A stretch of DNA of 64,000 nucleotides from Adhaeribacter pallidiroseus (lineage in GTDB: Bacteria; Bacteroidota; Bacteroidia; Cytophagales; Hymenobacteraceae). Below, one piece after another: positions 19,053 through 27,818 of the stretch. How positions within the stretch are numbered: the first letter of the stretch is position 1; each line of letters opens with the position of its first letter. The position numbers and the translations under genes are program-made. The stretch covers positions 1,302,001-1,366,000 of the forward strand of contig NZ_QASA01000001.1 of assembly GCF_003340495.1 (NCBI RefSeq), read 5' to 3'. The notes beneath the pieces are model-generated. The model made no database searches. It worked only from the letters and a program-made list of their open reading frames with translations, and was not told the origin of the DNA.

Positions 19053-19754
19053 TTACTTCCCACTAACCTCCTGAAAAGCCCGCAAATACTTATCAATATA
19101 AAATTGTTTGGATTTTGTTTTGTACTGCATCACGAAACGAGGATGCTCCAGGGCCACAATGGATTTAAAAAACTGCTGTTCCTCATTGAGTTTTTTTAAA
19201 AATTTTTCGTTTTTACCGGTGCCAAAACAAAAGCATACATCGGTGTTAATGCCAAAACTAATTTGTTTTTGAATGCTTTCTACGATAAACGGGTAAACCG
19301 CCCGGGTAAGTTCAGGGTGGTCGTAGTAGTTGTAGTTTACTTCTTTTCCGTTTTTGCCAGTCGCGGTAAAACCCAGCGGACAAATAGAATTAATATAAAA
19401 TTTCTGGTAAAAAGCTTCGGGTCCGCCGTAGGCATTCACCACGTCGTACACAAAAACCGACGAAACCTCGTGGGTTTCTTTGCCGGAGTACGCGATGCCG
19501 CATTCGGTTTGCAACCGTTTCGGATCGGTGAAAGGCACGCCCGTTACCCCGCCGCCAAACCGGCCCGGATTGATGCCCAAAATCATAAAGCGGTTATTAT
19601 AGTCCGCGTAGTACTTGTGGTAAAAAGTAGCGGATAGCGGTAGTATGTCTTTATTATCCCGAAAAGGATTTAAGATGCTGATGCCCGGCGGGAGCTGACC
19701 GGTAAAGTGCAGGTTCGTATTAAAGGCGATTACTTTGTCGGCGAAGGTGCGCAT
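19053..19754 (-). CDS. SMUG-like uracil-DNA glycosylase
   Basis: This 233-residue cytosolic protein excises uracil and related lesions in base excision repair. Residues 60-75 (GINPGRFGGGVTGVPF) give the water-activating/uracil-pocket motif in the SMUG arrangement, and LEHPRF at 202-207 corresponds to the His-containing minor-groove loop. The length fits the family. It is the first of three nearby repair genes (with 22415 and 23163), although the three are not co-directional. Upstream of its ATG lies a 280 bp region shared with the divergent riboswitch/CLC unit. SMUG1-like versus the bacterial SMUG2 subgroup cannot be decided by eye. Confidence 0.8.
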   Translation of the reverse strand: MRTFADKVIAFNTNLHFTGQLPPGISILNPFRDNKDILPLSATFYHKYYADYNNRFMILGINPGRFGGGVTGVPFTDPKRLQTECGIAYSGKETHEVSSVFVYDVVNAYGGPEAFYQKFYINSICPLGFTATGKNGKEVNYNYYDHPELTRAVYPFIVESIQKQISFGINTDVCFCFGTGKNEKFLKKLNEEQQFFKSIVALEHPRFVMQYKTKSKQFYIDKYLRAFQEVSGK

Positions 19755-19947
19755 AGAAGTAGTTATACGAATTTTTTTAAATTTTTCTGTTTCCGAACGA
19801 TTGTTCCGGGTGAAAACATCCCGAAAATACGGTAAGATTCGATTTTAATTTTACTATAATACGGTTTCTGTAAAAGCTTCTTTTCCGGTAAAAACAAATA
19901 ATCAGCCTAAACTTCTATTTAACCACCATAAGTTTTTCTCAGATTGA

Positions 19948-19955
19948 TATATTTG
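19948..19955 (+). promoter_or_regulatory. Bacteroidota -7 box of the riboswitch transcript
   Basis: TATATTTG matches the Bacteroidota -7 consensus TAnnTTTG exactly and ends seven bases before the fluoride aptamer, so transcription would begin at the aptamer's 5' edge. The -33 element is weak (T-run near 19932). Confidence 0.55.
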
Positions 19956-19961
19956 TGTTGC

Positions 19962-20019
19962 AACAGGAAATGGTGTCTTCCTGCCTCAACCGCTCACAAA
20001 AGAGCTGATGGCGCCTGCA
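19962..20019 (+). promoter_or_regulatory. Fluoride riboswitch (crcB motif)
   Basis: Stem P1 is AGGAA (19965-19969) with TTCCT (19978-19982). Stem P2 is GCTC (19992-19995) with GAGC (20002-20005), followed by the signature TGATGGC at 20006-20012. The loop GGTGTC (19972-19977) pairs with GGCGCC (20010-20015) to form the required pseudoknot, including two G-U pairs. Layout and spacing match the Thermotoga fluoride aptamer from memory. It lies 16-31 bases before the start of a CLC-F type antiporter. With no T-run terminator visible, control is probably at translation initiation. Confidence 0.88.
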
Positions 20020-20050
20020 AATAAAATAAAGGAACGTGTTATTTGTAGCC

Positions 20051-21379
20051 ATGCGGCAATTTTTAAAAAAGGGAGAGCCAGCGTTGGTTTTTCAGCACCT
20101 CGTAAAATGGACGTTGATAGCTTTACCCATGGCCTTGGGAGTAGGTTCGCTGGTAGCTTTATTTCTCTGGTTATTAGAGGAAGCTACCAATCTCCGGTAC
20201 CAATATCCGGCTCTGTTGTATTTGCTGCCCTTCGCCGGTGTGGTAATTTATGCGCTTTACAAGTATCTGGGACAAGGTACCGAAGCAGGAAATAATTTAA
20301 TCCTCGACCAGATTCACGATCCCAGCGGGGGTATACCGTTCCGGATGGCGCCTTTGGTATTGCTTACCACCATTGGCACGCATTTATTTGGCGGTTCGGT
20401 CGGCCGCGAAGGAACCGCGGTCCAGATAGGCGGTAGCATTTCTTACTACGTTGGTAAAAAATTTAAACTTAACCCAGCCGATATTCAGATAATTGTATTG
20501 TGCGGTATGGCGGCGGGTTTTGGCGCTGTGTTTGGTACCCCGGTTACCGGGGCGGTATTTGCCCTGGAGGTAATTGCCATTGGGGCTATCCGGTACCATG
20601 CTTTAGTTCCGTGCTTCATAACGGCGGTTCTGGCCGATGCTGTTTGTTCAGCCTGGGGCATCCAACATACCCAGTACCAGATAAATTTTCAGAAAACAGC
20701 CTTTAACCTTACTTCTTTTCTACGCAGTGATTATTTATTGCTGATTAAGGTAATCGGCGCCGGCGTAGCATTCGGACTGGTAGCCCAACTTTTTGCCCGC
20801 GCCACGCACGCTATCCGAAATTTAAGCAACCAATACATTTCCGTTAAGTGGCTTATTCCGGCGTTGGGTGGTGGTATGATTATAGGGCTTACCTTTTTGT
20901 TAGGAACCCAAGACTACCTGGGCCTGGGAGTAGTGCCGCCGCCCAACGGTACCGTAAGCATTACTACCGCTTTTGAACCAGGAGGAGCCACTACCTTTAG
21001 CTGGTTCTGGAAGCTGTTATTTACGGCCATTACTTTAGGTGCCGGTTTTAAAGGCGGCGAAGTTACCCCGCTGTTTTTTGTAGGCGCTACCTTGGGCCAT
21101 ACCTTGGCCGTACTTACCGGCGCCCCCATCGACTTAATGGCAGGCTTAGGTTTTATTGCTGTTTTTGCGGGGGCCACCAACACGCCTTTGGCCTGCACGC
21201 TGATGGGCGTAGAGTTATTTGGCGGAGCTCCTATTCTGTATTATGCGGTAGCTTGTTTTACCGCCTATTATTTTAGCGGACACCAAGGCATTTATGCGGC
21301 GCAACGGCTGGCTACTCATAAGTTTTTACATTCTTCCGGGAAAGAGGAAAATTCCGGAAATAAGGCTGCGGGAAAATAA
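20051..21379 (+). CDS. CLC-F type fluoride/proton antiporter
   Basis: This inner-membrane CLC-family transporter has ~442 residues and about ten hydrophobic helices. The gating-glutamate loop reads GGSVGREGTAVQ (residues ~117-128), with GREGT in place of the GREGP of chloride CLCs. The anion-binding region has GNNLILDQIH and the later loop GAGFKGGEVTPLF. These variants are what I associate with the fluoride-exporting CLC-F clade. The fluoride riboswitch directly upstream makes fluoride expulsion the likely function. I chose ATG 20051; a GTG at 20036 is in frame and would add five residues. No CBS domains are present. It is probably monocistronic. Confidence 0.88.
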   Translation: MRQFLKKGEPALVFQHLVKWTLIALPMALGVGSLVALFLWLLEEATNLRYQYPALLYLLPFAGVVIYALYKYLGQGTEAGNNLILDQIHDPSGGIPFRMAPLVLLTTIGTHLFGGSVGREGTAVQIGGSISYYVGKKFKLNPADIQIIVLCGMAAGFGAVFGTPVTGAVFALEVIAIGAIRYHALVPCFITAVLADAVCSAWGIQHTQYQINFQKTAFNLTSFLRSDYLLLIKVIGAGVAFGLVAQLFARATHAIRNLSNQYISVKWLIPALGGGMIIGLTFLLGTQDYLGLGVVPPPNGTVSITTAFEPGGATTFSWFWKLLFTAITLGAGFKGGEVTPLFFVGATLGHTLAVLTGAPIDLMAGLGFIAVFAGATNTPLACTLMGVELFGGAPILYYAVACFTAYYFSGHQGIYAAQRLATHKFLHSSGKEENSGNKAAGK

Positions 21380-21540
21380 AAAATTTAAAAAATAGATTTT
21401 ACATGTTGTTTCAAAACTAGTACCTAACAACTAAGCGGTTTTCTGGTTATCCGGTTGGCTTAGGGGATTGGTTCAATTAATAAGTTTTACTTTCGGTACT
21501 GGTTAAACATTTTTTTAATTTTTAAACGAACAAGCTACCT

Positions 21541-22323
21541 ATGCGAACTTACCTGATGCTAGTTCTTTTTCTTTCTTCCTGTTTTTGGCTGGCTTGCCAG
21601 TCGGGTTCAACCAACCAGGAAACTGCTAAAACAAAGCCGGAAAAAGCGGCGCAAGAATTTGTTGACCGGGCTATCACTACGCACGGTGGTAAAAAATTCG
21701 AGAATTTAAAGGTAGCATTTGATTTCCGGAACCGGCATTATGAAGCTATCCGGAAAGGCGGAGCATATACCTACACCCGTTCTTTTACCGATTCTACGGG
21801 CCAGGTGAAAGATGTTTTAACCAACGATTCTTTTATCCGCACCATTAACGACCAGGTGCAAAAACTGCCCGAAGAACGGGTAAAAGCTTTTACCGCATCT
21901 ATAAACTCCGTTATTTATTTTGCCTTGTTACCTTTCGGGTTAAACGACCCGACCGTAAAAAAAGAATTACTCGACACGGTTAATATTCAGGATGCATCTT
22001 ACGCCAAAGTTAAAGTTGCTTTCAAGCAAGAAGGCGGCGGCACCGATTTCCAGGATGAGTTTTTGTATTACATCAATCAAAAAACCGGCACCCTGGATTA
22101 TTTCGCGTATACCTACGCCACCGAAGGCGGCGGCATTCGCTTCCGCCAAGCCATTAATCCCAGAATGGTCGGCGAAATTCGGTTTCAGGATTACGTGAAT
22201 TATGAGCCCACCGACACCACTAACTTTGATTTCTGGCAGATCGAAAAGCAGTTTACAGCCGGAAAGCTGAAAGAATTTTCAAAAATTGAGTTGCAAAATA
22301 TTCAGGTAAGAAATAGATATTAG
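21541..22323 (+). CDS. Lipoprotein resembling DUF6503
   Basis: This 260-residue protein begins with a signal peptide and lipobox (FWLAC, Cys at 19), so it is a lipid-anchored envelope protein. The mature part starts with AQEFVDRAITTHGGKKFENL, the AxxxHGG entry typical of Bacteroidota proteins annotated DUF6503. A single beta-rich domain follows (TYTRSFTD, YYINQKTGTLDYFAYTYAT), similar in layout to LolA/LppX-type half-barrels. No catalytic residues stand out. It stands alone 160 bp after the CLC gene. The family name is from memory and the function is unknown. Confidence 0.65.
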   Translation: MRTYLMLVLFLSSCFWLACQSGSTNQETAKTKPEKAAQEFVDRAITTHGGKKFENLKVAFDFRNRHYEAIRKGGAYTYTRSFTDSTGQVKDVLTNDSFIRTINDQVQKLPEERVKAFTASINSVIYFALLPFGLNDPTVKKELLDTVNIQDASYAKVKVAFKQEGGGTDFQDEFLYYINQKTGTLDYFAYTYATEGGGIRFRQAINPRMVGEIRFQDYVNYEPTDTTNFDFWQIEKQFTAGKLKEFSKIELQNIQVRNRY

Positions 22324-22411
22324 TTGTTCATTATTCGTTATTAGATTGAAGATTGGGTAAATGATATAATATTAGATCAAACAACTATTAACGAACAACG
22401 AACAACCAACG
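22320..22411. repeat. Short inverted element related to repeat B
   Basis: TAGTTGTTCATTATTCGTTA at the left is echoed inverted by AACGAACAACGAACAACC at the right, around an AT-rich centre. The wording matches the end of repeat B (44101, 52159, 56191). It lies between the lipoprotein and Fpg/Nei genes and could act as a weak terminator hairpin. Confidence 0.45.
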
Positions 22412-22414
22412 CTC

Positions 22415-23158
22415 ATGCCCGAAGGACCGCGAATTGCTTTTTTAAAAGAACAGTTAGATCAATTTGTCGGGCAACCGGTGGTAGAAGCCCAGGGTACCGC
22501 TAAAAATATTCCTTTTCCTTTATTACCAGAACAAACCTTAACCGAAATTAAAACTTTCGGGAAAGAACTGTTACTGTGCTTCCCGGATTTTGCGTTACGC
22601 ATTCACCTGCTGTTTTTTGGTAAATACGCTCTTAATGCCGAGTTAAACCGCGAATTGCAGTTGGGTTTAACCTTTGAATCAGGAACCATAAATTTTTACG
22701 CCTGCGACTGCCGGTATATTTCCGAACCCCTAGAGCAACTGTACGATTGGACCACCGACGTGCTGCACCCCAGCTTTGACCCCGATAAAGCTTTACAAAA
22801 ACTGCTGCGTCAACCAAAACAACTGATTTGCGATGCTATTCTGGAACAATCCATTGTAGCGGGAGTTGGCAACGGCATTAAAAACGAAGCTTTGTTTCGG
22901 TGCCACCTGCACCCGGCTAGTGTCGTCGGCGAAATCCCGGAACCTATTTTAAAAAACCTCGTCCGGGCTTGTGTTACTTTTAGCCAGGAGTATTTATCCT
23001 GGAAGCAGGAAAATACGCCAACCAAAAACTGGCAGGTTTACCAGCGAAATACCTGTCCCCGGGATCTGGTTCCTTTACGAAAAGAAAAACTCGGCAAAAC
23101 AAAACGTTCCTGTTATTTCTGCGAGAAATGCCAGGAATTGTATGCTGCTTCTTTTTAA
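22415..23158 (+). CDS. Fpg/Nei-family DNA glycosylase/AP lyase
   Basis: This 247-residue base-excision-repair enzyme acts on oxidised bases. After Met removal, Pro2 is the Schiff-base nucleophile and Glu3 the acid (MPEGPR). Lys50 in TFGKELL is the conserved phosphate-contacting lysine. VGNGIKNEALF (~150-160) is the helix-two-turn-helix. A C-terminal zinc finger (Cys of NTCPRD near 213; CYFCEKC near 234-240) completes the family plan. It is slightly shorter than E. coli Fpg (269 residues). EGP rather than ELP after Pro2 is more Nei-like, so substrate preference cannot be decided. Its stop lies 4 bp from the convergent UvsE gene. Confidence 0.85.
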   Translation: MPEGPRIAFLKEQLDQFVGQPVVEAQGTAKNIPFPLLPEQTLTEIKTFGKELLLCFPDFALRIHLLFFGKYALNAELNRELQLGLTFESGTINFYACDCRYISEPLEQLYDWTTDVLHPSFDPDKALQKLLRQPKQLICDAILEQSIVAGVGNGIKNEALFRCHLHPASVVGEIPEPILKNLVRACVTFSQEYLSWKQENTPTKNWQVYQRNTCPRDLVPLRKEKLGKTKRSCYFCEKCQELYAASF

Positions 23159-23162
23159 AATT

Positions 23163-24092
23163 TTATCTCGCCACTGGTAATTCTTGGGGTATTAGGCCAT
23201 AATCCTGCTGGTATTTGGCTACGGCTAACTCTTTGGCTTTGGCTTCAAACATAATGTCTACTTCTTGATTATACGTTTGCACCTCTTCGTACAAATAATC
23301 GGCGTGAGCGGTAGCTACGGAGCTAGGGTCTTCGTACTTTTTCTTGGAGCTAGAATAATGCACCACCGGGGTAATATCCGGGGGCCAGGTACTAATGGCC
23401 GCCATTAACGCTTCTTCTTCGCTGAAGCCACCCGTGCAGAATTGGTGATGAAAATAATCGAAGGTAATGGGTACCTGGGTTTGTTCGTGCAGCCACCATA
23501 AATCGGACACGCTAAACATATTGGCTTTATCGTCGTTTTCTACGGCTATTCTTTTCCGGACATTATCCGGCAAACGCTGGTAGTTATCGGCAAAACGGGC
23601 CAGGGCCGATGTTTTATCACCGAAAGCCCCACCCACGTGGATGTTAATTTTGGCATAAGGCGAAGTTGGTAAGTTCAGCAAATCCATGACTACGGCGTGC
23701 TGGTTTAGTTCGTGAAAGGTTTTGGTGAGCACACTTTCGGAATTAGACGCTAACACGTTAAACGGTCCGGGGTGGTAAGTTAGCCGCAAGCCACTTTGCG
23801 CCGCTTTTTCCCCGCAGCGTTTTAAGATCAAACTTATAGCTTCAATATCGGGTAAGTCTAAAACCTGGTATTGGCTCATCCAAGGCAGCATGTCCGAACT
23901 CATCCGGAAAAACAAGATATTATGCTGAATATTCCAATCGAGTACTTTTTCAAAATCGGTAAAATTAGCCAGCGCCAGCGCCGAAGCATAGGGTACGCCT
24001 TTTTCCAGAAAAGTTCGTTTCATCATCGAACGATTTACCTGAATCTTCTCAGCCGCTAAAGTTAAATTAATGGAGGCATAGCCAAATCGCAT
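23163..24092 (-). CDS. uvsE: UV damage endonuclease UvsE/UVDE
   Basis: This 309-residue TIM-barrel endonuclease nicks 5' of UV photoproducts and some other lesions, independently of UvrABC. The N-terminus MRFGYASINLTL, the LTYHPG strand with its metal-binding His, INIHVGGAFGDK, AVENDD and TFDYFHHQF carry the His/Glu/Asp ligands of the trinuclear metal centre. The length fits the family. It converges with the Fpg/Nei gene (4 bp between stops), and the SMUG-like gene is 3 kb away, so this is a loose repair neighbourhood rather than an operon. Confidence 0.9.
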   Translation of the reverse strand: MRFGYASINLTLAAEKIQVNRSMMKRTFLEKGVPYASALALANFTDFEKVLDWNIQHNILFFRMSSDMLPWMSQYQVLDLPDIEAISLILKRCGEKAAQSGLRLTYHPGPFNVLASNSESVLTKTFHELNQHAVVMDLLNLPTSPYAKINIHVGGAFGDKTSALARFADNYQRLPDNVRKRIAVENDDKANMFSVSDLWWLHEQTQVPITFDYFHHQFCTGGFSEEEALMAAISTWPPDITPVVHYSSSKKKYEDPSSVATAHADYLYEEVQTYNQEVDIMFEAKAKELAVAKYQQDYGLIPQELPVAR

Positions 24093-24438
24093 ACATCTAA
24101 TGGTTAAATTTTTTGAGCCAGATTATAAAGTAAGGTTTAATCCGGAGGAGGCATTTACGTAAACCAGGCTGGTAAAGACAAGGGAGATCCTTATTTTTTA
24201 AAATTTAAATTAACAGCTTATATTCTTGTTTTATTTAAAACTGCGTATAAGTTACCCGCCGGCAACAAGTCCCGGAAAAATGGGGAGGAGGAAGGAAAAA
24301 ATTTAAAAATTTTAAAAAGCGCATCCGGAAATGCTTTGCCGGGGAACGATATTCCTGGATTTGCTCGAAAGAAATTCTAAAGCATTACTTTTTATTACGG
24401 CTTATCCTTAAAAAATTAAAAAAACACTATTTATTTAT
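24093..24438. other. 346 bp divergent intergenic region
   Basis: It lies between uvsE (-) and the RibD-like gene (+). It is AT-rich with several copies of the AAATTTAAAAA-type motif (around 24200 and 24300). I see no ORF and no clear operator. Confidence 0.5.
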
Positions 24439-25140
24439 ATGAAGCCTTACGTTATTTGCCACATGCTGGGATCAGTGGATGGAAGGATTAAACAAGACAT
24501 TTGGGGGTTTAAAGATCACCACAAATATTTTGAAGAAACTGCCGAAAAAATTCCGGCCGATGCCTGGTTGGTAGGTCGGGTAACCATGCAGGAGTTTTCG
24601 AGTAAACAAGAATACACCTTACCACCCGCCACTGCAGATGTACCCAAAACTGATTTTGTGGCCGACCAACCGGAAAAATCCTTTGCCGTAGTTATTGACC
24701 CCGCCGGTAAATGTTTCTGGGATACCAATATGGTTTCGACGGAGCATGTAATTGAAGTTCTCACGGAGCAAGTACCCCCTAATTACCTGGAGCACCTGCG
24801 CAGCAAAAACGTGTCTTATATTTTCGGAGGCCAGAAAGAGTTGAACCTGGCCCTGGTTTTACAAAAATTACACGATCTTTTTGACATTAAAACGGTGCGC
24901 ATTGATGGCGGTGGGCACGTAAATGGATCGTTTCTGAAAGCCGGTTTAATTGATGAATTCAGCCTGGTGCTGGCGCCCGTGGCCGATGGTACAATTAACT
25001 CGCCCACCGTTTTTGAAGCAGCAGAAGGTTACGGTAACCGCCAAGCCACGCAATTTAAAATTAAATCGGTAGAACAGATTTACGAAGATTTTCTTTGGAT
25101 TCGCTACCAGGTTGTTAAGAATACCGAGGCAGCCCGCTAA
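24439..25140 (+). CDS. RibD C-terminal/dihydrofolate-reductase-like reductase
   Basis: This 233-residue cytosolic protein has the RibD C-terminal fold, which uses NADPH to reduce pterin- or ribose-type substrates. Key blocks are CHMLGSVDGRI at the N-terminus, DAWLVGRVTMQEF (substrate/cofactor loop) and RIDGGGHVNGSFLKAGLIDEFSLVLAP (dinucleotide-binding Gly motif followed by the conserved LIDE helix). Stand-alone proteins of this family are common and of varied or unknown substrate; it lacks the RibD deaminase domain. It is followed after 44 bp by the NAD(P)-binding protein at 25185, likely in the same transcript. Confidence 0.8.
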   Translation: MKPYVICHMLGSVDGRIKQDIWGFKDHHKYFEETAEKIPADAWLVGRVTMQEFSSKQEYTLPPATADVPKTDFVADQPEKSFAVVIDPAGKCFWDTNMVSTEHVIEVLTEQVPPNYLEHLRSKNVSYIFGGQKELNLALVLQKLHDLFDIKTVRIDGGGHVNGSFLKAGLIDEFSLVLAPVADGTINSPTVFEAAEGYGNRQATQFKIKSVEQIYEDFLWIRYQVVKNTEAAR

Positions 25141-25184
25141 TAGGTTGTTAGCCATTAATATTCAAAATATTTAAAAATAATTTT

Positions 25185-25835
25185 ATGAAAGTTGCATTAA
25201 TTGGCGCTTCCGGTTTTGTGGGCGCCGCGGTTTTAAACGAATTAATTCAAAGAGGCCACCAGATTACCGCCATTGTCCGGAATCCGGAAAAAGTAAAACC
25301 ATCAGAAAACGTAAAGGCGGTTAAAGCGAATGTGTTAGAGGAGAACGAAGTAGCCGAGGCGGTGAAAGACCATGATGTGGTGGTAAATGCTTTTAATCCG
25401 GGCTGGACCAATCCGAACATTTACGAAGAAGCTTTGCGGGGTGCGGAAGCCATTCAGAACGGCGTGAAAAAAGCGGGTGTAAAGCGGTTATTGGTGGTGG
25501 GCGGAGCCGGGAGTTTATACGTGGCTCCGAATATGCAGTTAATTGATACCCCGCATTTCCCGGCCAGCTTTAAAGCCGGTGCTTCGGCTGCCCGTGATTA
25601 CCTGAATATTTTAAAAAAAGAACAAGATTTAGAGTGGACATTCCTGAGCCCTGCCATTGAAATGCACCAGGGAACTTCGGGCGAGCGCCGCGGTACTTAC
25701 CGTTTAGGTTTAGAAAACCCGGTTTATGACGAAAACAACCGCAGCGTTATTTCGGTGGAAGATATGGCCATTGCTATCGTGGATGAACTGGAAAATCCAA
25801 AGCACATTCGCCTGCGTTTTACGGTGGGGTACTAA
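25185..25835 (+). CDS. NAD(P)-binding SDR-like protein (YwnB/NmrA type)
   Basis: This 216-residue cytosolic Rossmann protein begins KVALIGASGFVGAAVLNEL, with the GxxGxxG dinucleotide motif at 7-13. Arg at the end of beta2 (TAIVRNPEKV) suggests NADP preference. VVNAFNPGW, RLLVVGGAGSLYV and the WTFLSPA strand match atypical short-chain reductases related to flavin reductase/YwnB. There is no YxxxK catalytic pair, so it may be a regulator or an atypical reductase. It probably forms a two-gene unit with the RibD-like gene. Confidence 0.8.
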   Translation: MKVALIGASGFVGAAVLNELIQRGHQITAIVRNPEKVKPSENVKAVKANVLEENEVAEAVKDHDVVVNAFNPGWTNPNIYEEALRGAEAIQNGVKKAGVKRLLVVGGAGSLYVAPNMQLIDTPHFPASFKAGASAARDYLNILKKEQDLEWTFLSPAIEMHQGTSGERRGTYRLGLENPVYDENNRSVISVEDMAIAIVDELENPKHIRLRFTVGY

Positions 25836-25959
25836 TCGTAAGCCAGTATATGTTTTTAGGAGCTTTTTTAACTATGCCAAGTAATTATTGAATTATATAA
25901 CATTTTTGTGCAGGAAATTACAGTAGCTAGTAATTTTTAGCTACCAGACAAAGTTTTTT

Positions 25960-26166
25960 TGTGGAGCCTTTTCAAGTCTCCAGGCATTGGTGCTATCTTA
26001 TTTGGACAGTAACCAGCTTGCCTCGTGGCCGGCGGGCCTCGTTTGGCTCTTCCGCACTCGCCCGCCTTCCTTTCCTCGCTCCGCTGCGGAATGTGGCTAT
26101 GCCACACCGGAACCCTGGCAGGTGCTCCACAGCCAAACTGGTGTCAGTTGCTCTTAGCTACGGCTT
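25960..26166 (+). repeat. Dispersed repeat A, copy 3 (forward)
   Basis: The core runs from TGTGGAGC at 25960 to GCTCCACA at 26124-26131, and the tail ends in AGCTACGGCTTT. It is near-identical to copy 1 and forms an inverted pair with copy 4, repeating the layout seen at 18.2-19.0 kb. Confidence 0.85.
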
Positions 26167-26500
26167 TACCTATTTAAAAATTTTTATCTTAAAATGTTAG
26201 AGTAGCACTATAACTTCATCTTTGATTTATCAAATTCCTATCAAGCTAAGTAAATAAGCAAAAGGACAAATTAAAATAGGCATTCTTATGACAAAAACGC
26301 CAAGTCAAATCATTGATTATTAATTATGTATAACTTGTTTCGTCTTGATACGTGTGTCTTGTTACTTGTGTCCATTTACTTATGAACACAGAACAAGGTT
26401 TTTACATTCGCTTATTCTGGTGCTAGTCGTCGGTTATCGAAAATAATTGCTATACTATTCTTTTTTAAAGTTGCGCCAAAAAGCTTAAGCTACTGGCGAC
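26167..26500. other. AT-rich spacer between repeat-A copies 3 and 4
   Basis: No gene was seen. Around 26341-26387 it carries, inverted, a version of the GGACACAAGTAnnAAGACACA sequence that is tandemly repeated at 54913. Thus one dispersed repeat is nested inside the paired-repeat unit. Confidence 0.5.
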
Positions 26501-26687
26501 TGACATCAGTTTGGCTGTGGAGCACCTGCTAGGGTTCCGGTGTGGCATAGCCACATTCCGCAGCGGAGCGAGGAAAGGAAGACTAGCAGGTGCGGAAGAG
26601 CCAAACGGGGCCCGCCGGCCACGAGGCAAACGGGATACTGTTCAAATTAGATAGCACCAATGCCTGGAGACGGGAACCGGCTCCACA
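26501..26687 (-). repeat. Dispersed repeat A, copy 4 (inverted)
   Basis: It begins with the shared tail fragment TGACATCAGTTTGGC, then TGTGGAGC at 26516-26523, and ends GGCTCCACA at 26687. A reading frame open in copies 2 and 3 is closed by a stop here, which argues against coding. Confidence 0.85.
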
Positions 26688-26713
26688 GAACTACGTCAAA
26701 TTTAATAAAGCTT

Positions 26714-26747
26714 GATAGCACCAGTGCCGGGAGACTTGCTCCAAAGA
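26714..26747 (-). repeat. Repeat A terminal fragment
   Basis: GATAGCACCAGTGCCGGGAG through GCTCCAAAGA repeats only the distal end of repeat A, 27 bp after copy 4. It looks like a partial duplicate or a decayed nested copy. Confidence 0.55.
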
Positions 26748-26962
26748 AAAACTCTTGCTACTAAGTAAAACTTATGGCTTATTGCTACAATATGGTATTA
26801 CAACTAACCCAATATTTTTTAAAACTCTTTCTAAGAACACAATTAGGTAAAGACTAAATTTTAAAATTTTCTTTTTACGGAACAAAAGGAATTTTAAAAA
26901 ATCATACTTTAGAAAATTCTAATTTTTTTAAATTACTTAAGAGTTTGCCTCAACCCCTTGAT

Positions 26963-27613
26963 ATGAAAAATACTTTTTTTCTGTTGCTGCTCTTTGTTGG
27001 TTTAGCCCCGGTAGTGATCAGCCTAACAAAATCAAAACCGGTGCGCTTGTTTAATGGCAAAAACTTTAAAGGCTGGCAAGGCGACACCCTGCGTACCTGG
27101 CGCATCCAGGACGGCGCTTTGGTAGGAGGTTCTTTAACTGAGAAAGTACCGCACAATGAATTTTTGAGTACCACCAAAAGCTACTCCAACTACGTGCTGC
27201 GGCTTAAATTTAAGTTAACCGGTACCGAGGGTTTTATCAACGGCGGCGTGCAGTTTCATAGCCAGCGCATTGCTAAACCACCTTACGAAATGACCGGCTA
27301 CCAGGCCGATTTAGGAAAAGGCTATTGGGCCAGTTTATACGACGAATCGCGCCGCGACAAGCTGCTCGCTACTGCCGATTCCAATCAGATAAAACAAATT
27401 TTGCGGCCCAACGACTGGAACGATTACGAAGTGCGGACCCAGGGAAAACAAATTCAAATTTTCTTAAACGGCAAGCCAACCGTGGATTATACCGAAACAG
27501 ATCCGGCGATTCCGCAATCGGGCCTGATTGCCTTGCAAACGCACGGCGGGGGCAAAGTAGAAGTTTATTACAAAGACATTTTTCTGCAAGAACTGCCGCA
27601 AAAAACAAAGTAA
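26963..27613 (+). CDS. Secreted DUF1080 (3-keto-disaccharide hydrolase-like) protein
   Basis: I chose the ATG at 26963 (MKNTFFLLLLFVGLAP), which gives 216 residues with a signal peptide; the frame upstream to 26945 has no ATG. The jelly-roll domain shows the DUF1080 landmarks LFNGKNFKGWQG, NGGVQFHSQR, YEMTGYQADLG, WNDYEVRTQGKQIQIFLNG and SGLIALQTHGGG. Family members bind or hydrolyse 3-keto-glycosides in the periplasm or outside the cell. It lies 205 bp before the cupredoxin/propeller gene, a common pairing, but the gap may hold a separate promoter. Confidence 0.88.
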   Translation: MKNTFFLLLLFVGLAPVVISLTKSKPVRLFNGKNFKGWQGDTLRTWRIQDGALVGGSLTEKVPHNEFLSTTKSYSNYVLRLKFKLTGTEGFINGGVQFHSQRIAKPPYEMTGYQADLGKGYWASLYDESRRDKLLATADSNQIKQILRPNDWNDYEVRTQGKQIQIFLNGKPTVDYTETDPAIPQSGLIALQTHGGGKVEVYYKDIFLQELPQKTK

Positions 27614-27818
27614 AGCGGCGGACGCACCATTTTTCCGGTGTTTCCTTTAGTCGAAATTACTGCTTTTAAAATTGTATTTCTTTCAAAAATATCCCTACTT
27701 TAAAGGTTAAACCAAGTATTTGCTTCCTGAAATCCAATACACCGGATTATTCTTAAAAATTTAAAAAATAGCTCCAGACTATTATAATTCGATTGTAACG
27801 CGTTTTAATTCTTTTCTT

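Noticed and set aside
19263-19637. 124-codon plus-strand ORF opposite the uracil glycosylase
   Set aside because: Antisense to a clearly conserved gene; low-complexity Val-rich stretch and no family resemblance.
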